A stretch of 64,000 bases of DNA from Aliivibrio fischeri (GTDB lineage: Bacteria > Pseudomonadota > Gammaproteobacteria > Enterobacterales > Vibrionaceae), in NCBI GenBank assembly GCA_038993745.2, contig CP160629.1:682001-746000 (forward strand), written 5' to 3'. Positions 21,372-32,294 of this stretch are shown piece after piece. Numbering within the stretch: the stretch's first letter is position 1; every line of letters begins with the position of its first letter. Position numbers and translations under genes: made by a program. Below the pieces are notes generated by a model that saw only the letters and a list, made by a program, of their open reading frames with translations, did not search any database and was not told where the DNA came from.

Positions 21372-21459
21372 AATGATTATTCCAGTTACTTTGAAAAATG
21401 TTGCTTTATACGTTTATTAAAAGATGGCTCCTTTAATAAACGCATGCAGTATAAAAAAT

Positions 21460-21490
21460 AAAGTCCGTTAAATTAAATCTAACGGACTTT
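21460..21490. terminator. strong hairpin between adhC copy 2 and the symporter
   Basis: AAAGTCCGTTA (21460-21470) pairs perfectly over 11 bp with TAACGGACTTT (21480-21490). On the minus strand the stem is followed by TTTATTTTTT, so it can end transcription from adhC copy 2. Confidence 0.8.
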
Positions 21491-21514
21491 GATATTAAGT
21501 GAATTACAATGTTT

Positions 21515-21559
21515 TAGACCCTAGACCCTAGACCCTAGACCCTAGACCCTAGACCCTAG
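21515..21559. repeat. heptamer tandem repeat TAGACCC, 6.4 copies
   Basis: Six perfect head-to-tail copies of TAGACCC plus TAG, ending 3 bases before the stop codon of adhC copy 2. It is absent from the matching place behind copy 1. The array is non-coding, and copy number could vary by strand slippage. Confidence 0.97.
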
Positions 21560-21562
21560 TTC

Positions 21563-22723
<1,161 letters not shown>

Positions 22724-22885
22724 TTAATATATTCGGATGAGCAGTCAACTAAAGCGTAGTTGAGTTTTTTATTTCTGCTCTCTCGTTTTGATGTGGCCAT
22801 TATAAGTATTTCGCATCAATTGATAATACGTTAGAATGGTAAATAATTTTTACGAATACGTAATAATAGTAGTGGAGAATAGCCT

Positions 22886-23758
22886 GTGATTGATTGGGAA
22901 GGGGTAACGGAATTCGTTGCCGTTGCTGAAGCGCAAAGCTTTACTGGAGCCGCTAGGGCTCTTGATACTTCTGTTGCTCAAATTAGCCGTAAAGTCGCGG
23001 CCTTAGAGGATCGTCTTTCAATTAAACTATTGATAAGAACAACTCGAAAAGTTTCTGTAACGGAGGCTGGGCAAACTTATTATCAACATTGTCGTCATTT
23101 AGTTGAAGGTTTAAAACAAGCTGATAGAGCTATTACAGAGCTAAACGCAACTCCGCAAGGGCGCTTAAAAATTACCTCTTCAGTGACATATGGTGAGCAA
23201 TTGATCGCACCATTACTGAGTGACTTTATGCTGATGTACCCACAGCTTGAACTTGAACTTGTGTTATCAAATCAAACATTAGATTTGGTTGAGCAAGATT
23301 TTGATTTAGCGATTCGATTAGGGCGTTTAACCGATTCAACTATGATGGCAAAACGTCTATCTAGCCGCCAAGTGCGCGTATGTGCTTCTCCTAGTTATAT
23401 TGAGAAACATGGTGAGCCTCATACCTTATCTGAACTATCGCAACACAACTGTTTAGTTGGTAGCTTGCCTATTTGGCGCTTTATTGAAAATAAAAAAGAA
23501 AAAAGCGTAAGAGTAAAAGGTTCTGTTCACTGTAATAGCGGAGCGGCATTAACCAATGCAGCATTAAAAGGTTTAGGTATTGTTCAGCTGCCTGATTTTT
23601 ATGTTCAAGAGTCAATGGATAAAGGTGAATTAGTGGAGATCCTTGTTCCTTATCGTGAGCCAAAAGAAGGGATCTGGGCTGTGTACCCAAATAACCGACA
23701 CCTTTCAACTAAGGTTCGTTTATTGGTTGAATTTTTAGCACAAGAGCTAGCTGAATAA
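22886..23758 (+). CDS. LysR family transcriptional regulator
   Basis: Residues 1-60 are the winged helix-turn-helix (FVAVAEAQSFTGAARALDTSVAQISRKVAALE region), followed by the effector-binding domain to residue 290. Start is GTG 22886 with GGAGA 7 bases upstream. It is divergent from adhC copy 2, so it probably controls it, and perhaps also copy 1, whose upstream region is partly the same. The effector may be formaldehyde-glutathione or another aldehyde; this is inference. tadA starts directly after its stop codon. Confidence 0.9.
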   Translation: MIDWEGVTEFVAVAEAQSFTGAARALDTSVAQISRKVAALEDRLSIKLLIRTTRKVSVTEAGQTYYQHCRHLVEGLKQADRAITELNATPQGRLKITSSVTYGEQLIAPLLSDFMLMYPQLELELVLSNQTLDLVEQDFDLAIRLGRLTDSTMMAKRLSSRQVRVCASPSYIEKHGEPHTLSELSQHNCLVGSLPIWRFIENKKEKSVRVKGSVHCNSGAALTNAALKGLGIVQLPDFYVQESMDKGELVEILVPYREPKEGIWAVYPNNRHLSTKVRLLVEFLAQELAE

Positions 23759-24274
23759 ATGAGTGTTAAACAAGAAAGCAGAGATGCTAGCTTTTATATG
23801 CAACGAGCAATGGAACTGGCTGCTATCGCAGAGCAAGAGGGTGAAGTTCCTGTTGGTGCTGTGATTGTCTTGGATGATGAAATTATCGGAGAGGGGTGGA
23901 ATCGCTCAATCAGTACTCATGATGCAACTGCTCATGCTGAGATGATGGCAATTAAACAAGCGGGTAGTAAAATTGAAAACTATCGTTTAGTTGATGCGAC
24001 ATTATACGTTACGTTAGAGCCATGCCCTATGTGTGCAGGCGCGATTGTACATAGTCGTATTAAACGCGTTATTTTTGGTGCATCAGATATGAAAACAGGG
24101 GCATCAGGAAGCGTGATAAACTTGTTTACTTCAGCAACGGCGTTTCATTTTGTTGAATGTGAATCAGGTGTGATGGAAGAGGCATGTCGTTCTCAGTTGC
24201 AGGCGTTTTTTAAAAGAAGACGTAAAGAGAAGAAAGAAGAGAAAAAAGCCAGAAGAGAAGCTGAGCAGAAATAA
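23759..24274 (+). CDS. tadA: tRNA-specific adenosine deaminase
   Basis: Deaminates the wobble adenosine of tRNA-Arg(ACG) to inosine. The zinc site is complete: HAEMMA (His and catalytic Glu) and PCPMCAGAIVHSRI (two Cys). The tail (140-171) is strongly basic. 171 residues fits. Start ATG 23759 follows the lysR stop without a gap, so the two genes may be coupled in translation; the usual neighbour of tadA in vibrios is mltF, here next and convergent. Confidence 0.95.
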   Translation: MSVKQESRDASFYMQRAMELAAIAEQEGEVPVGAVIVLDDEIIGEGWNRSISTHDATAHAEMMAIKQAGSKIENYRLVDATLYVTLEPCPMCAGAIVHSRIKRVIFGASDMKTGASGSVINLFTSATAFHFVECESGVMEEACRSQLQAFFKRRRKEKKEEKKARREAEQK

Positions 24275-24290
24275 AGACGAATAGGATCTA

Positions 24291-24325
24291 AAAAGGCAAG
24301 CCATTACTGGTTTGCCTTTTTCTTT
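24291..24325 (+). terminator. terminator after tadA
   Basis: AAAAGGCAA (24291-24299) pairs perfectly with TTGCCTTTT (24312-24320), 12-base loop, followed by TCTTTT. Confidence 0.8.
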
Positions 24326-24332
24326 TGTATGT

Positions 24333-24491
24333 CTATCGACAAGAGAAGGGTTCGCCTGTGTCGAATAATGCTTGAGCGTATGAACGTTGACGCTGTAAGA
24401 CTTTTTTATGGTTATTCAGTAGCTTTCTACGGCGTTGTGTACTGCTTCTGAGTGTACTTTTACTTTTTGGTTTTCTTCTACCAGAGAGCAT
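24333..24491 (-). CDS. predicted 52-residue basic small protein
   Basis: Reading on the minus strand from ATG (24491) to TAG, beginning MLSGRRKPKSKS and ending DTGEPFSCR. Fifteen of 52 residues are Lys or Arg, mostly in the first 36, like a nucleic-acid-binding or ribosome-associated peptide. AGGGGAG lies 3 bases before the ATG, a strong ribosome site. The gap between tadA and mltF is otherwise empty. A hairpin at 24519-24546 lies just upstream, so it needs its own promoter or read-through. I do not recognise the family. Confidence 0.55.
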   Translation of the reverse strand: MLSGRRKPKSKSTLRSSTQRRRKLLNNHKKVLQRQRSYAQALFDTGEPFSCR

Positions 24492-24518
24492 AAACTCCCC
24501 TAATTAAACGAATAAAAA

Positions 24519-24546
24519 GCGCGTTTATTGTATTTGTAAAACGCGC
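24519..24546 (-). terminator. terminator after mltF
   Basis: GCGCGTTT (24519-24526) pairs with AAACGCGC (24539-24546), 12-base loop; the minus strand continues TTTTTATT. A second hairpin, ATGAATCT/AGATTCAT (24604-24625), lies just after the mltF stop. Confidence 0.75.
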
Positions 24547-24634
24547 ATAAAAATAGATGATGTGGAATGAAGATTAAGCCTCTATTGTTACCGTATTATG
24601 ACGATGAATCTGAGATAAGATTCATAATTATAAA

Positions 24635-26122
24635 TTACTTTTTGGTCTCAATCGCTTGGCTAACACTGGCTTCCGCTGATGACAGAGGAACATCGATGAC
24701 TTGTAGATCTTCAACTGTCAGTTCTTCTTGTTTTAATTTGTTCGCTTGTTCTTGTTCGTAACCAATAATGCTTTGATAATAACGTCTAATATTTTCAACG
24801 TAATTTTGCGCTTCATCACCACGTGCAAAACCATAACGTAAGTATCGGTAATAACGCTGTTGACGAAGCAGTGGTAAATTGTCTTTTACATCAGTCCATG
24901 AATCAGGATCACCACCTAAACGTTGTGTTAGACGCCTTGCATCCATCATATGACCAAAACCGATGTTATATGAAGCCAGTGCGAACCAAATTTTTTCATG
25001 TTCGGTGATTGAATCTGGAATTCGTTTTACTATTCGACGTAAATATTCTGCACCACCGCGAATACTTTGTTCGGGGTTTAAACGATTCTTAACTCCTACA
25101 GATTGGGCTGTTGGTAGAGTTAGCATCATCATACCACGAACCCCAGTTGGTGATTTTGCAAGTGGGTTCCAATGAGATTCTTGATAAGAAAGAGCAGCAA
25201 GGAATCGCCAATCAAAATCACCTGCGTATTTCTTAAATAGCGGTTCCCATTTTGGTAGTTTGCTTTCTAATGCACGGATAAAGGCGCGAGTATCTACATA
25301 ATCAAAAGACTCTACGTGTCCAAAATATTTTTCTTCAAGAAGGGCAAGCTTACCGCTTTCTTTCAACTCACCAAAAAATTCAATTAATAGCGCTTGTAAA
25401 CTGTCATCTTCGGTTTGTTGTAAGAACCATGCGACTGGCTGATCTTCTGTAACTTCGAAAGCAACAGCCAGATCGGGATGAATACGTTGAGTTAATGATA
25501 ACTCTACCGAATCAGCTAAAGTGTAATGTATTTCACCTGTTGCTACTTTTTTCAAAAGCTCGCTTACATCAGTATCTGCTGCGGTATTCCAATCAAGATT
25601 TGGGTATTTCTCTTTTAATTTTATAAGCGTACCTTCAAAACTTGAATCTTTAACAATAGTAAGGTTTTCATCAAGTTGAGTTAGGTTTTTTATGTTGCGT
25701 GGTCGCCAACTTCCTTTCTTATAAACGACTTGTTGGCTGACATAATAGTAGACAGGACCTGGACGGAATTTTTGTAAGCGTTCAGGGGTGATCGTCATGT
25801 TGGCTGCAATGATATCGACTTCATTACGTTCCAAAGCAGGAAATAAGCCTGAATAAGTATATGCAGGGGTGATCTCTAGTTTTACTTCTAACTTTTCAGC
25901 AAATGCTTTAGCAAGATCATAATCTAATCCCGTAGGACCATTTGAACCAATATAATAAGAAAGTTGGTTATTTAATGTGCTGACTCGTAAGATGCCACGT
26001 TCTCTAATTTGCTCTAGTTTGGTTTTGGGTTCAGATTCTACCTGACAACCGGTTAAGGTAATTAAAAGGGTAGAAATAACCAAACAAGATTGTATGAATC
26101 GGTGATGTCGAATGCGGCTCAA
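24635..26122 (-). CDS. mltF: membrane-bound lytic murein transglycosylase F
   Basis: Outer-membrane lipoprotein that cleaves peptidoglycan to 1,6-anhydro products. Lipoprotein signal with lipobox LTGC (Cys26), then an amino-acid-binding-like regulatory domain (about 40-265), then an SLT domain with the catalytic Glu in SYQESHWNP and the GMMMLTLPTAQS and SYNIGFGH motifs. 495 residues fits MltF. It is divergent from purL across a 362-bp region. Confidence 0.95.
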   Translation of the reverse strand: MSRIRHHRFIQSCLVISTLLITLTGCQVESEPKTKLEQIRERGILRVSTLNNQLSYYIGSNGPTGLDYDLAKAFAEKLEVKLEITPAYTYSGLFPALERNEVDIIAANMTITPERLQKFRPGPVYYYVSQQVVYKKGSWRPRNIKNLTQLDENLTIVKDSSFEGTLIKLKEKYPNLDWNTAADTDVSELLKKVATGEIHYTLADSVELSLTQRIHPDLAVAFEVTEDQPVAWFLQQTEDDSLQALLIEFFGELKESGKLALLEEKYFGHVESFDYVDTRAFIRALESKLPKWEPLFKKYAGDFDWRFLAALSYQESHWNPLAKSPTGVRGMMMLTLPTAQSVGVKNRLNPEQSIRGGAEYLRRIVKRIPDSITEHEKIWFALASYNIGFGHMMDARRLTQRLGGDPDSWTDVKDNLPLLRQQRYYRYLRYGFARGDEAQNYVENIRRYYQSIIGYEQEQANKLKQEELTVEDLQVIDVPLSSAEASVSQAIETKK

Positions 26123-26484
26123 GTCAGGATGCTCTTTTTAAAATTTAAGGCGTAGTTATATCAAATGGTAAATAAAGAGGCAAAAGTGCGGTAACAAATT
26201 ACAACAATAATTAGATATTGAGACAGATAAAGTGCATTGTATGGTTAATTATTGTCCTATTTTAAGGAAATTACGGTTCGTTACCCTTTTTTTTAAAAAA
26301 ATACGCAAACGGTTGCTTTTGGTGTTACTTCACAAAAAAAAATCCTTTATAATGCGCTCGCAATAGCAGAGGTAACATCGGCATAGTCACTATGAGCCAT
26401 GAGTATTTAATTGAGTTATATACATCTAATCTCATGAAACTATTCCAATATTACCTTTAATTCATTGCCAAAGAGACCTAGTAC
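26123..26484 (+). promoter_or_regulatory. purL promoter region with PurR box
   Basis: ACGCAAACGGTTGCTT at 26303-26318 matches the PurR consensus ACGCAAACGTTTGCGT at 14 of 16 positions. A perfect TATAAT follows at 26348-26353; the -35 (around 26325) is poor. This leaves a leader of about 125 bases before the purL ATG. The rest of the 362-bp spacer is AT-rich, with no recognised gene. Confidence 0.75.
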
Positions 26485-29400
26485 ATGAGAATTTTGCGTG
26501 GTTCACCTGCTCTATCTGAATTTCGTGTTAACAAGCTGCTTGAGCTTTGTCGCGAGCTGAGTTTACCTGTTACTGGTATTTATGCTGAGTTTGCACATTT
26601 TGCTGATGTAACAGCAGAGCTTGATGCGTCTGAAGTACAGAAATTAGAAAAATTACTAACTTACGGTCCAACCATTGAAGAACATGAGCCTGAAGGCTTA
26701 TTGCTTCTTACCACTCCTCGTCCAGGAACGATCTCTCCTTGGTCTTCAAAATCTACTGATATTGCTCATAACTGTGGTTTAGATAAAATTGCACGTTTAG
26801 AGCGTGGAACGGCATTTTATATTGAAAGCTCTGAAGAGTTATCAGAACTTCAATTAATTGAATTAAAAGCAATTCTTCATGATCGCATGATGGAGGTGGT
26901 TTTCACTGACTTCGAATCAGCATCAGCGTTATTTGCTGTATCTGAACCTGCACCGTATACAGAAGTCGATCTACTGACTGGTGGCCGTAAAGCGCTTGAA
27001 GACGCAAACGTTACCCTTGGTCTTGCTTTGGCGGAAGATGAGATTGATTACCTGCTTGAAAGTTTTACTGAAAAACTTGAGCGTAATCCGACTGACATCG
27101 AGTTAATGATGTTTGCACAAGCGAACTCAGAGCACTGTCGCCATAAGATCTTCAACGCTGATTGGACTATCGACGGCGTTAAGCAAGAAAAATCATTGTT
27201 CAAGATGATTAAGAATACGTTTGAAGTTACTCCTGATAACGTACTTTCTGCATACAAAGATAACGCAGCTGTTATGACGGGCTCTGAAGTAGGTCGCTTC
27301 TTCCCAGATCCTGAAACTCGCCAGTACAACTACCACCAAGAGAAAACACACATCTTGATGAAGGTTGAAACGCACAACCACCCAACAGCTATCTCTCCAT
27401 GGCCGGGCGCATCAACAGGTTCAGGCGGTGAAATCCGTGATGAAGGCGCAACAGGTATTGGTGGTAAGCCAAAAGCTGGTCTTGTGGCGTTCTCTGTATC
27501 TAACCTTAAGATCCCGAACTTTGTTCAACCTTGGGAAACAGACTTTGGTAAGCCAAGCCGTATCGTTACAGCATTGGATATCATGCTTGAAGGTCCTCTT
27601 GGTGGCGCGGCATTCAACAACGAATTTGGTCGTCCAAACCTACTAGGTTACTTCCGTACTTACGAAGAGAAAGTTAACTCTCACGCCGGTGTTGAAGTTC
27701 GCGGTTACCACAAGCCAATCATGCTAGCTGGTGGCCTTGGTAACATTCGTGATGAGCACGTTCAGAAGAAAGAGATCCCAGTAGGTGCAAGCCTAATCGT
27801 TCTTGGTGGCCCTGCTATGAACATCGGCCTTGGTGGCGGTGCAGCATCTTCTATGGATTCTGGTTCTTCTTCTGAAGATCTAGATTTCGCTTCGGTACAA
27901 CGTGAAAACCCAGAGATGGAGCGTCGTTGTCAGGAAGTTATCGATCGTTGTTGGCAGCTAGGTGATGCGAACCCAATCGCATTCATCCACGATGTGGGCG
28001 CAGGCGGTATCTCGAATGCCCTTCCTGAGTTAGTAGACGATGGCGAGCGTGGCGGTATCTTCAACCTACGTGACGTGCCAAACGATGAGCCGGGCATGAG
28101 CCCACTTGAGATCTGGTGTAACGAATCTCAAGAGCGTTATGTTATGGCAGTTGCTGATAAAGATATGGCAACGTTCGATGCTATTTGTAAGCGTGAACGT
28201 GCACCATATGCCGTAGTTGGCAAGGCAACAGAAGAGCGTGAGCTTAAACTTGAAGATTCACACTTCGACAACACGCCAATCGACATGCCAATGGACATCT
28301 TATTAGGTAAAACACCTAAGATGCACCGTGATGCGAAAACGCTAAAAGCAAATAACCCAGCGATTGACCGTTCTGGTATTGAAATGAACGAAGCGGTTGA
28401 CCGTGTTCTTCGTCTACCAACAGTCGCTGAGAAAACATTCCTTATCACTATTGGTGATCGCTCGGTAACTGGTCTTGTTGCTCGTGACCAAATGGTTGGC
28501 CCATGGCAGGTTCCTGTTGCTAACTGTGCTGTAACAGCAGCAAGTTACGACTCTTATCACGGTGAAGCGATGTCTCTTGGTGAGCGTACGCCAGTAGCAC
28601 TACTAGACTTCGGCGCATCGGCTCGTCTAGCGGTTGGTGAAGCAATCACTAACATCGCAGCGACCAACATCGGCGATATCAAACACATTAAATTGTCAGC
28701 TAACTGGATGTCTCCAGCAGGTCACCCAGGTGAAGATGCAGGTCTTTACGAAGCGGTGAAAGCAGTTGGTGAAGAGCTATGTCCAGCACTGGGTCTAACT
28801 ATCCCAGTGGGTAAAGACTCAATGTCGATGAAGACTAAGTGGGAAGAGAACGGCGAGCAGAAAGAAGTCACGTCTCCGTTATCTCTTGTTATCACTGCAT
28901 TTGCTCGTGTTGAAGATGTTCGTAAGACGATTACGCCTCAACTTCGCACCCCTGATAACCTTGAAGGACTAGGCGACACTTCACTAGTTCTTATCGACCT
29001 AGGTAACGGCAAAAATCGCCTAGGTGCAACGGCACTAGCGCAAGTTTACAAGCAGCTTGGTGATAAGCCAGCAGACGTAGACAATGCAGCACAGCTAAAA
29101 GGTTTCTACGAAGGTGTTCAAGCACTGGTTGCTAACGACCAAGTTGTGGCTTACCACGATAAAGGCGATGGCGGTCTATTCGTTACTCTTGCTGAGATGG
29201 CGTTCGCAGGTCACTGTGGTGTTAACGCAAACATTGAAGCGCTAGGCGAAGACACTCTAGCAGCACTGTTCAACGAAGAGCTAGGTGCGGTAATCCAAGT
29301 TCGCAACGATGACCTAGACGCGGTTCTTTCTACGCTTGCAGCAAACGGTCTAGAAGCGTGTTCACACGTAATCGGTTCTGTTGAAGCGTCTGATGAGCTA

Positions 29401-30396
29401 GTGATTAAATCTGGTGAGTCTGTAGTGATTGAACGTAACCGTACTGAACTTCGTACTATCTGGGCTGAGACGACGCATAAGATGCAAGGTCTACGTGATA
29501 ACCCAGCATGTGCTGACCAAGAGCATGAAGCGAAGAAAGACAACTCAGATCCAGGTCTGAACGTGAAACTAAGCTTTGACGTAAACGAAGATATCGCTGC
29601 ACCGTTTATCAACACAGGTGCTAAACCTAAGATGGCAATTTTACGTGAGCAGGGTGTTAACTCTCACGTTGAAATGGCTGCAGCGTTCGACCGTGCAGGC
29701 TTCGAAGCAACTGATATTCACATGAGCGACATCCTAACGGGTCAAGCAGTTTTAGAAGAGTACAACGGCCTTGTGGCATGTGGTGGCTTCTCTTACGGTG
29801 ACGTATTAGGCGCTGGTGAAGGTTGGGCTAAGTCAGTTCTGTTTAACGACTCTACTCGTGACCAGTTTGAAAACTTCTTCAAGCGTGAAGATACCTTCTC
29901 TCTAGGTGTGTGTAACGGTTGTCAGATGCTGTCTAACTTGCGTGATCTAATCCCAGGTGCTGAGTACTGGCCACGTTTCGTTCGCAACGAATCTGAGCGC
30001 TTTGAAGCACGTTTCAGCCTAGTAGAAGTTCAGAAGTCTGATTCTGTATTCTTCAACGGCATGGAAGGTTCTCGTATGCCTATCGCGGTTTCTCACGGTG
30101 AAGGCCGCGTAGAAGTGCGTGACAACGACCACCTAAACGCGATTGAAAATTCAGGTACGGTTGCTCTACGTTACGTTGATAACCACGGTAACCCAACGCA
30201 GCAATACCCGAACAACCCGAATGGTTCGCCAAACGCTATCACAGGTTTAACAACGACGGATGGTCGCGTGACTATCATGATGCCTCACCCAGAGCGTGTA
30301 TTCCGTACAGTTGCAAACTCTTGGTCTCCAGAAGGTTGGGGCGAGAACGGTGCTTGGATGCGTATGTTCCAAAATGCACGTAAGAACATTGGTTGA
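26485..30396 (+). CDS. purL: phosphoribosylformylglycinamidine synthase
   Basis: Fused large FGAM synthase of purine synthesis (FGAR to FGAM with ATP and glutamine). The N-terminal PurS-like part (1-150), two AIRS-related synthase halves (for example [17 protein letters not shown] and GGAASS), and a C-terminal glutaminase with nucleophile Cys in GVCNGCQ and MPHPERVFR are all present. 1303 residues is the usual gamma-proteobacterial length. It is transcribed alone from the PurR-boxed promoter. Confidence 0.98.
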   Translation: MRILRGSPALSEFRVNKLLELCRELSLPVTGIYAEFAHFADVTAELDASEVQKLEKLLTYGPTIEEHEPEGLLLLTTPRPGTISPWSSKSTDIAHNCGLDKIARLERGTAFYIESSEELSELQLIELKAILHDRMMEVVFTDFESASALFAVSEPAPYTEVDLLTGGRKALEDANVTLGLALAEDEIDYLLESFTEKLERNPTDIELMMFAQANSEHCRHKIFNADWTIDGVKQEKSLFKMIKNTFEVTPDNVLSAYKDNAAVMTGSEVGRFFPDPETRQYNYHQEKTHILMKVETHNHPTAISPWPGASTGSGGEIRDEGATGIGGKPKAGLVAFSVSNLKIPNFVQPWETDFGKPSRIVTALDIMLEGPLGGAAFNNEFGRPNLLGYFRTYEEKVNSHAGVEVRGYHKPIMLAGGLGNIRDEHVQKKEIPVGASLIVLGGPAMNIGLGGGAASSMDSGSSSEDLDFASVQRENPEMERRCQEVIDRCWQLGDANPIAFIHDVGAGGISNALPELVDDGERGGIFNLRDVPNDEPGMSPLEIWCNESQERYVMAVADKDMATFDAICKRERAPYAVVGKATEERELKLEDSHFDNTPIDMPMDILLGKTPKMHRDAKTLKANNPAIDRSGIEMNEAVDRVLRLPTVAEKTFLITIGDRSVTGLVARDQMVGPWQVPVANCAVTAASYDSYHGEAMSLGERTPVALLDFGASARLAVGEAITNIAATNIGDIKHIKLSANWMSPAGHPGEDAGLYEAVKAVGEELCPALGLTIPVGKDSMSMKTKWEENGEQKEVTSPLSLVITAFARVEDVRKTITPQLRTPDNLEGLGDTSLVLIDLGNGKNRLGATALAQVYKQLGDKPADVDNAAQLKGFYEGVQALVANDQVVAYHDKGDGGLFVTLAEMAFAGHCGVNANIEALGEDTLAALFNEELGAVIQVRNDDLDAVLSTLAANGLEACSHVIGSVEASDELVIKSGESVVIERNRTELRTIWAETTHKMQGLRDNPACADQEHEAKKDNSDPGLNVKLSFDVNEDIAAPFINTGAKPKMAILREQGVNSHVEMAAAFDRAGFEATDIHMSDILTGQAVLEEYNGLVACGGFSYGDVLGAGEGWAKSVLFNDSTRDQFENFFKREDTFSLGVCNGCQMLSNLRDLIPGAEYWPRFVRNESERFEARFSLVEVQKSDSVFFNGMEGSRMPIAVSHGEGRVEVRDNDHLNAIENSGTVALRYVDNHGNPTQQYPNNPNGSPNAITGLTTTDGRVTIMMPHPERVFRTVANSWSPEGWGENGAWMRMFQNARKNIG

Positions 30397-30563
30397 TTTA
30401 ACGCATTATTAAGATGAATTTATAAAATGCACTCTTGATGTTTAAGTTAATAATCAGTTGGTTATCACTAATGTGTAAAAATGTGATAATAATCTTAATA
30501 TTGAATTGAGACTCTGTTCTATAATAAATAAAAGGGTTGGGTAAAGACGGCTCTTTTCAAATA

Positions 30564-30598
30564 AAACCGTTGAAGTTTAGGCTTCAGCGGTTTTTTTG
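30564..30598 (+). terminator. terminator upstream of the RNA methyltransferase gene
   Basis: AAACCGTTGAAG (30564-30575) pairs over 12 bp, one G-T, with CTTCAGCGGTTT (30582-30593), then T run. It lies 168 bases after the purL stop and 39 bases before the next start, so it may be a leader attenuator for the next gene as well as the purL terminator. Confidence 0.8.
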
Positions 30599-30636
30599 TT
30601 AGAATGCTTTTTTAATTTTATCTGTTGGAATAAGCA

Positions 30637-31146
30637 ATGAAAAAAACGCATGTGACTATCGGGTTAAGTAATCCAAAAAGTCCGACAAATGTTGGTGCAG
30701 TAATGCGTGCTGCTGGTTGTTATCAAGTTGATGATGTTCGCTATACTGGTGAGCGATATGATCGTGCTGCTAAATTTCAAACGGATACGAAAAAAGTTGC
30801 CAGTAAAATCCCATTAACAAGCGTAAATTGCTTATTAGACGATCTACCAGAGGACATGAAAGTAGTTTGTGTTGAATTAGCTGAAGGAGCGGTATCTCTT
30901 CCTCAGTTTCAACATCCAGATAAAGCAATTTATGTTTTTGGTCCTGAAGATGGTTCGATAACTCAACAGGTAGCTGATCGTGCTGATCATGTTGTTTATG
31001 TTCCTACAGTAGGGTGCATGAACCTAGCTGCGACAGTGAATGTTCTTTTATATGATCGCTTGGCAAAATCGGAAGATATTGTACAAGGTGATGAGCTAAT
31101 TCGAAGTAGTCGTGATAACCGCAATCATCTCGTTGTAAAAAAGTAA
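30637..31146 (+). CDS. TrmH/SpoU family RNA methyltransferase
   Basis: SPOUT-fold 2'-O-methyltransferase. The three SpoU motifs are visible: NPKSPTNVGAVMRAAG (motif 1, about residues 12-26), FGPEDGSI (motif 2, about 107-114) and VPTVGCMNLAATVNVLLYD (motif 3, about 125-145). 169 residues, so the catalytic domain only, as in TrmL-like proteins; the target (tRNA or rRNA) is not clear. It lacks close neighbours with a related function. Confidence 0.88.
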   Translation: MKKTHVTIGLSNPKSPTNVGAVMRAAGCYQVDDVRYTGERYDRAAKFQTDTKKVASKIPLTSVNCLLDDLPEDMKVVCVELAEGAVSLPQFQHPDKAIYVFGPEDGSITQQVADRADHVVYVPTVGCMNLAATVNVLLYDRLAKSEDIVQGDELIRSSRDNRNHLVVKK

Positions 31147-31313
31147 TGATGGAAACAGAATGAAAGCTTGCTTGAGTTCACATCTTTTTGGTGCATTTTT
31201 GGCTAGATGTGTTCTAATAGCGGGCATTAAAGGAATGCTGTGATTATGCAGCAGTTATAGATGGAATTTTTTCAATGATCTATCCCTTAACTATCGAATT
31301 CTAGGAAATAAAA

Positions 31314-31634
31314 ATGGCAAAATTTGATTACCGTATTGTAGAAAAACGTAACGCTTGGGCTGCTGAAATTACACGCCAAGTAACTTCTCGCAGAACGGTT
31401 GTATCTAAACGTCAACTTGGTTTTGAAACTGAAGCTGAAGCTGTTGAATGGGCTGAAAAAGAGCTTGTTGAATTTGCTAAAAACCAAGCTGTACGTAACG
31501 AGCGTAAATCAGAGCAACGTTCTGAGCGTGAAGAAATGATCGCACGTAAGAAAGAAAAAGCGGCAGCTCAAAAAGCAGCATACGAAGCAGCTCGTGATGA
31601 AGAAGAAGACGAGTACGACTTCGACGAAGAGTAA
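31314..31634 (+). CDS. DUF3622 domain protein
   Basis: 106-residue protein: a compact N-terminal part (residues 1-60, KFDYRIVEKRNAWAAEITRQ opening) of the DUF3622 family known mainly from vibrios, then a highly charged Lys/Glu/Ala helix and a strongly acidic tail (DEEEDEYDFDEE). The tail suggests protein or nucleic-acid binding. Function unknown. The AGGAAAT site lies close before ATG 31314, and a strong terminator follows. Confidence 0.85.
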   Translation: MAKFDYRIVEKRNAWAAEITRQVTSRRTVVSKRQLGFETEAEAVEWAEKELVEFAKNQAVRNERKSEQRSEREEMIARKKEKAAAQKAAYEAARDEEEDEYDFDEE

Positions 31635-31654
31635 TATTCATAATAGAATGAAAT

Positions 31655-31685
31655 AAAAAAGGCGCTAATTAAAGCGCCTTTTTTG
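31655..31685 (+). terminator. terminator after the DUF3622 gene
   Basis: AAAAAAGGCGCT (31655-31666), loop of 6, AGCGCCTTTTTT (31673-31684). Confidence 0.9.
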
Positions 31686-31748
31686 TATTTAAAGCATTCC
31701 CTTTTATTTTTGTTATCATCAGTGGTTCTACTTTATGGGTTATATAAG

Positions 31749-32234
31749 ATGATAAATAAAGAAGCATTATTAGATTCGATTATTGATGAGTTGCGCAAGA
31801 TCCATCAACTAGCGTTGGATGCTACTCAAAGAGCGATTGACCAAGCAACAGATAAAGAAGCGATAGCTCGAAGTAAGTATGAGACGTTTGGTTTAGAAGC
31901 TTCTTATTTGGCACATGGACAAGCCGTTAGAGTTTCTGAATGTGAGGCTGATATCTTAGCTTATCGAAAATTACCAAGGTTGGTTTATACAGAAAACAGC
32001 AGCATTAACCAAGGTGCTTTGGTTACGCTAGTGAATCAAGATGATGTTGAAAGTACTTTTTTTATTGGTCCATCGGCGGGTGGAGTGAAAGTGGCTCATC
32101 AAGACTTAGTGTTTTCATTGCTCACACCATCTGCACCATTAGGGAAAGCAATGATAGGGCAGCAGCTTGGGGATGAATTTGAATTGAACTTAGCTGGGAA
32201 AAAACAGCAATACGAAATTATTGATGTTCAGTGA
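31749..32234 (+). CDS. GreA/GreB C-terminal-domain protein
   Basis: 161 residues. The N-terminal part is helical (EALLDSIIDELRKIHQLALDATQRAIDQA), like the coiled coil of Gre factors, and the C-terminal part (about 85-161) carries the FKBP-like Gre domain with GALVTL, FFIGPSAGG and the late PLGKAMIGQQLGDEFEL segment. It may bind RNA polymerase, but lacks a clear pair of acidic tip residues, so transcript cleavage is doubtful. I reject the upstream TTG 31683 since its first codons lie in the preceding terminator; the ATG 31749 fits but has a weak ribosome site. Confidence 0.72.
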   Translation: MINKEALLDSIIDELRKIHQLALDATQRAIDQATDKEAIARSKYETFGLEASYLAHGQAVRVSECEADILAYRKLPRLVYTENSSINQGALVTLVNQDDVESTFFIGPSAGGVKVAHQDLVFSLLTPSAPLGKAMIGQQLGDEFELNLAGKKQQYEIIDVQ

Positions 32235-32248
32235 TTTTTTGGATCAAA

Positions 32249-32270
32249 AAAGAGAGGCGAACCTCTCTTT
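32249..32270. terminator. terminator between convergent genes
   Basis: AAAGAGAGG (32249-32257), CGAA loop, CCTCTCTTT (32262-32270); works for either strand. Confidence 0.82.
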
Positions 32271-32294
32271 TAAAATTTGATGTTAGCTATGTGA

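Noticed and set aside
21515..21559. Possible CRISPR array at the TAGACCC repeat
   Set aside because: The units are 7 bases with no spacers, and no cas genes are near.
26392..26460. A 22-codon ORF in the purL leader, opening MSHEYLIEL
   Set aside because: No ribosome site close to its ATG and no attenuator-like hairpin after it, so I do not call it a leader peptide.
31683..31748. Membrane segment at the start of the GreA/B-like protein
   Set aside because: The extension starts at a TTG inside the upstream terminator, so the hydrophobic stretch is not coding.
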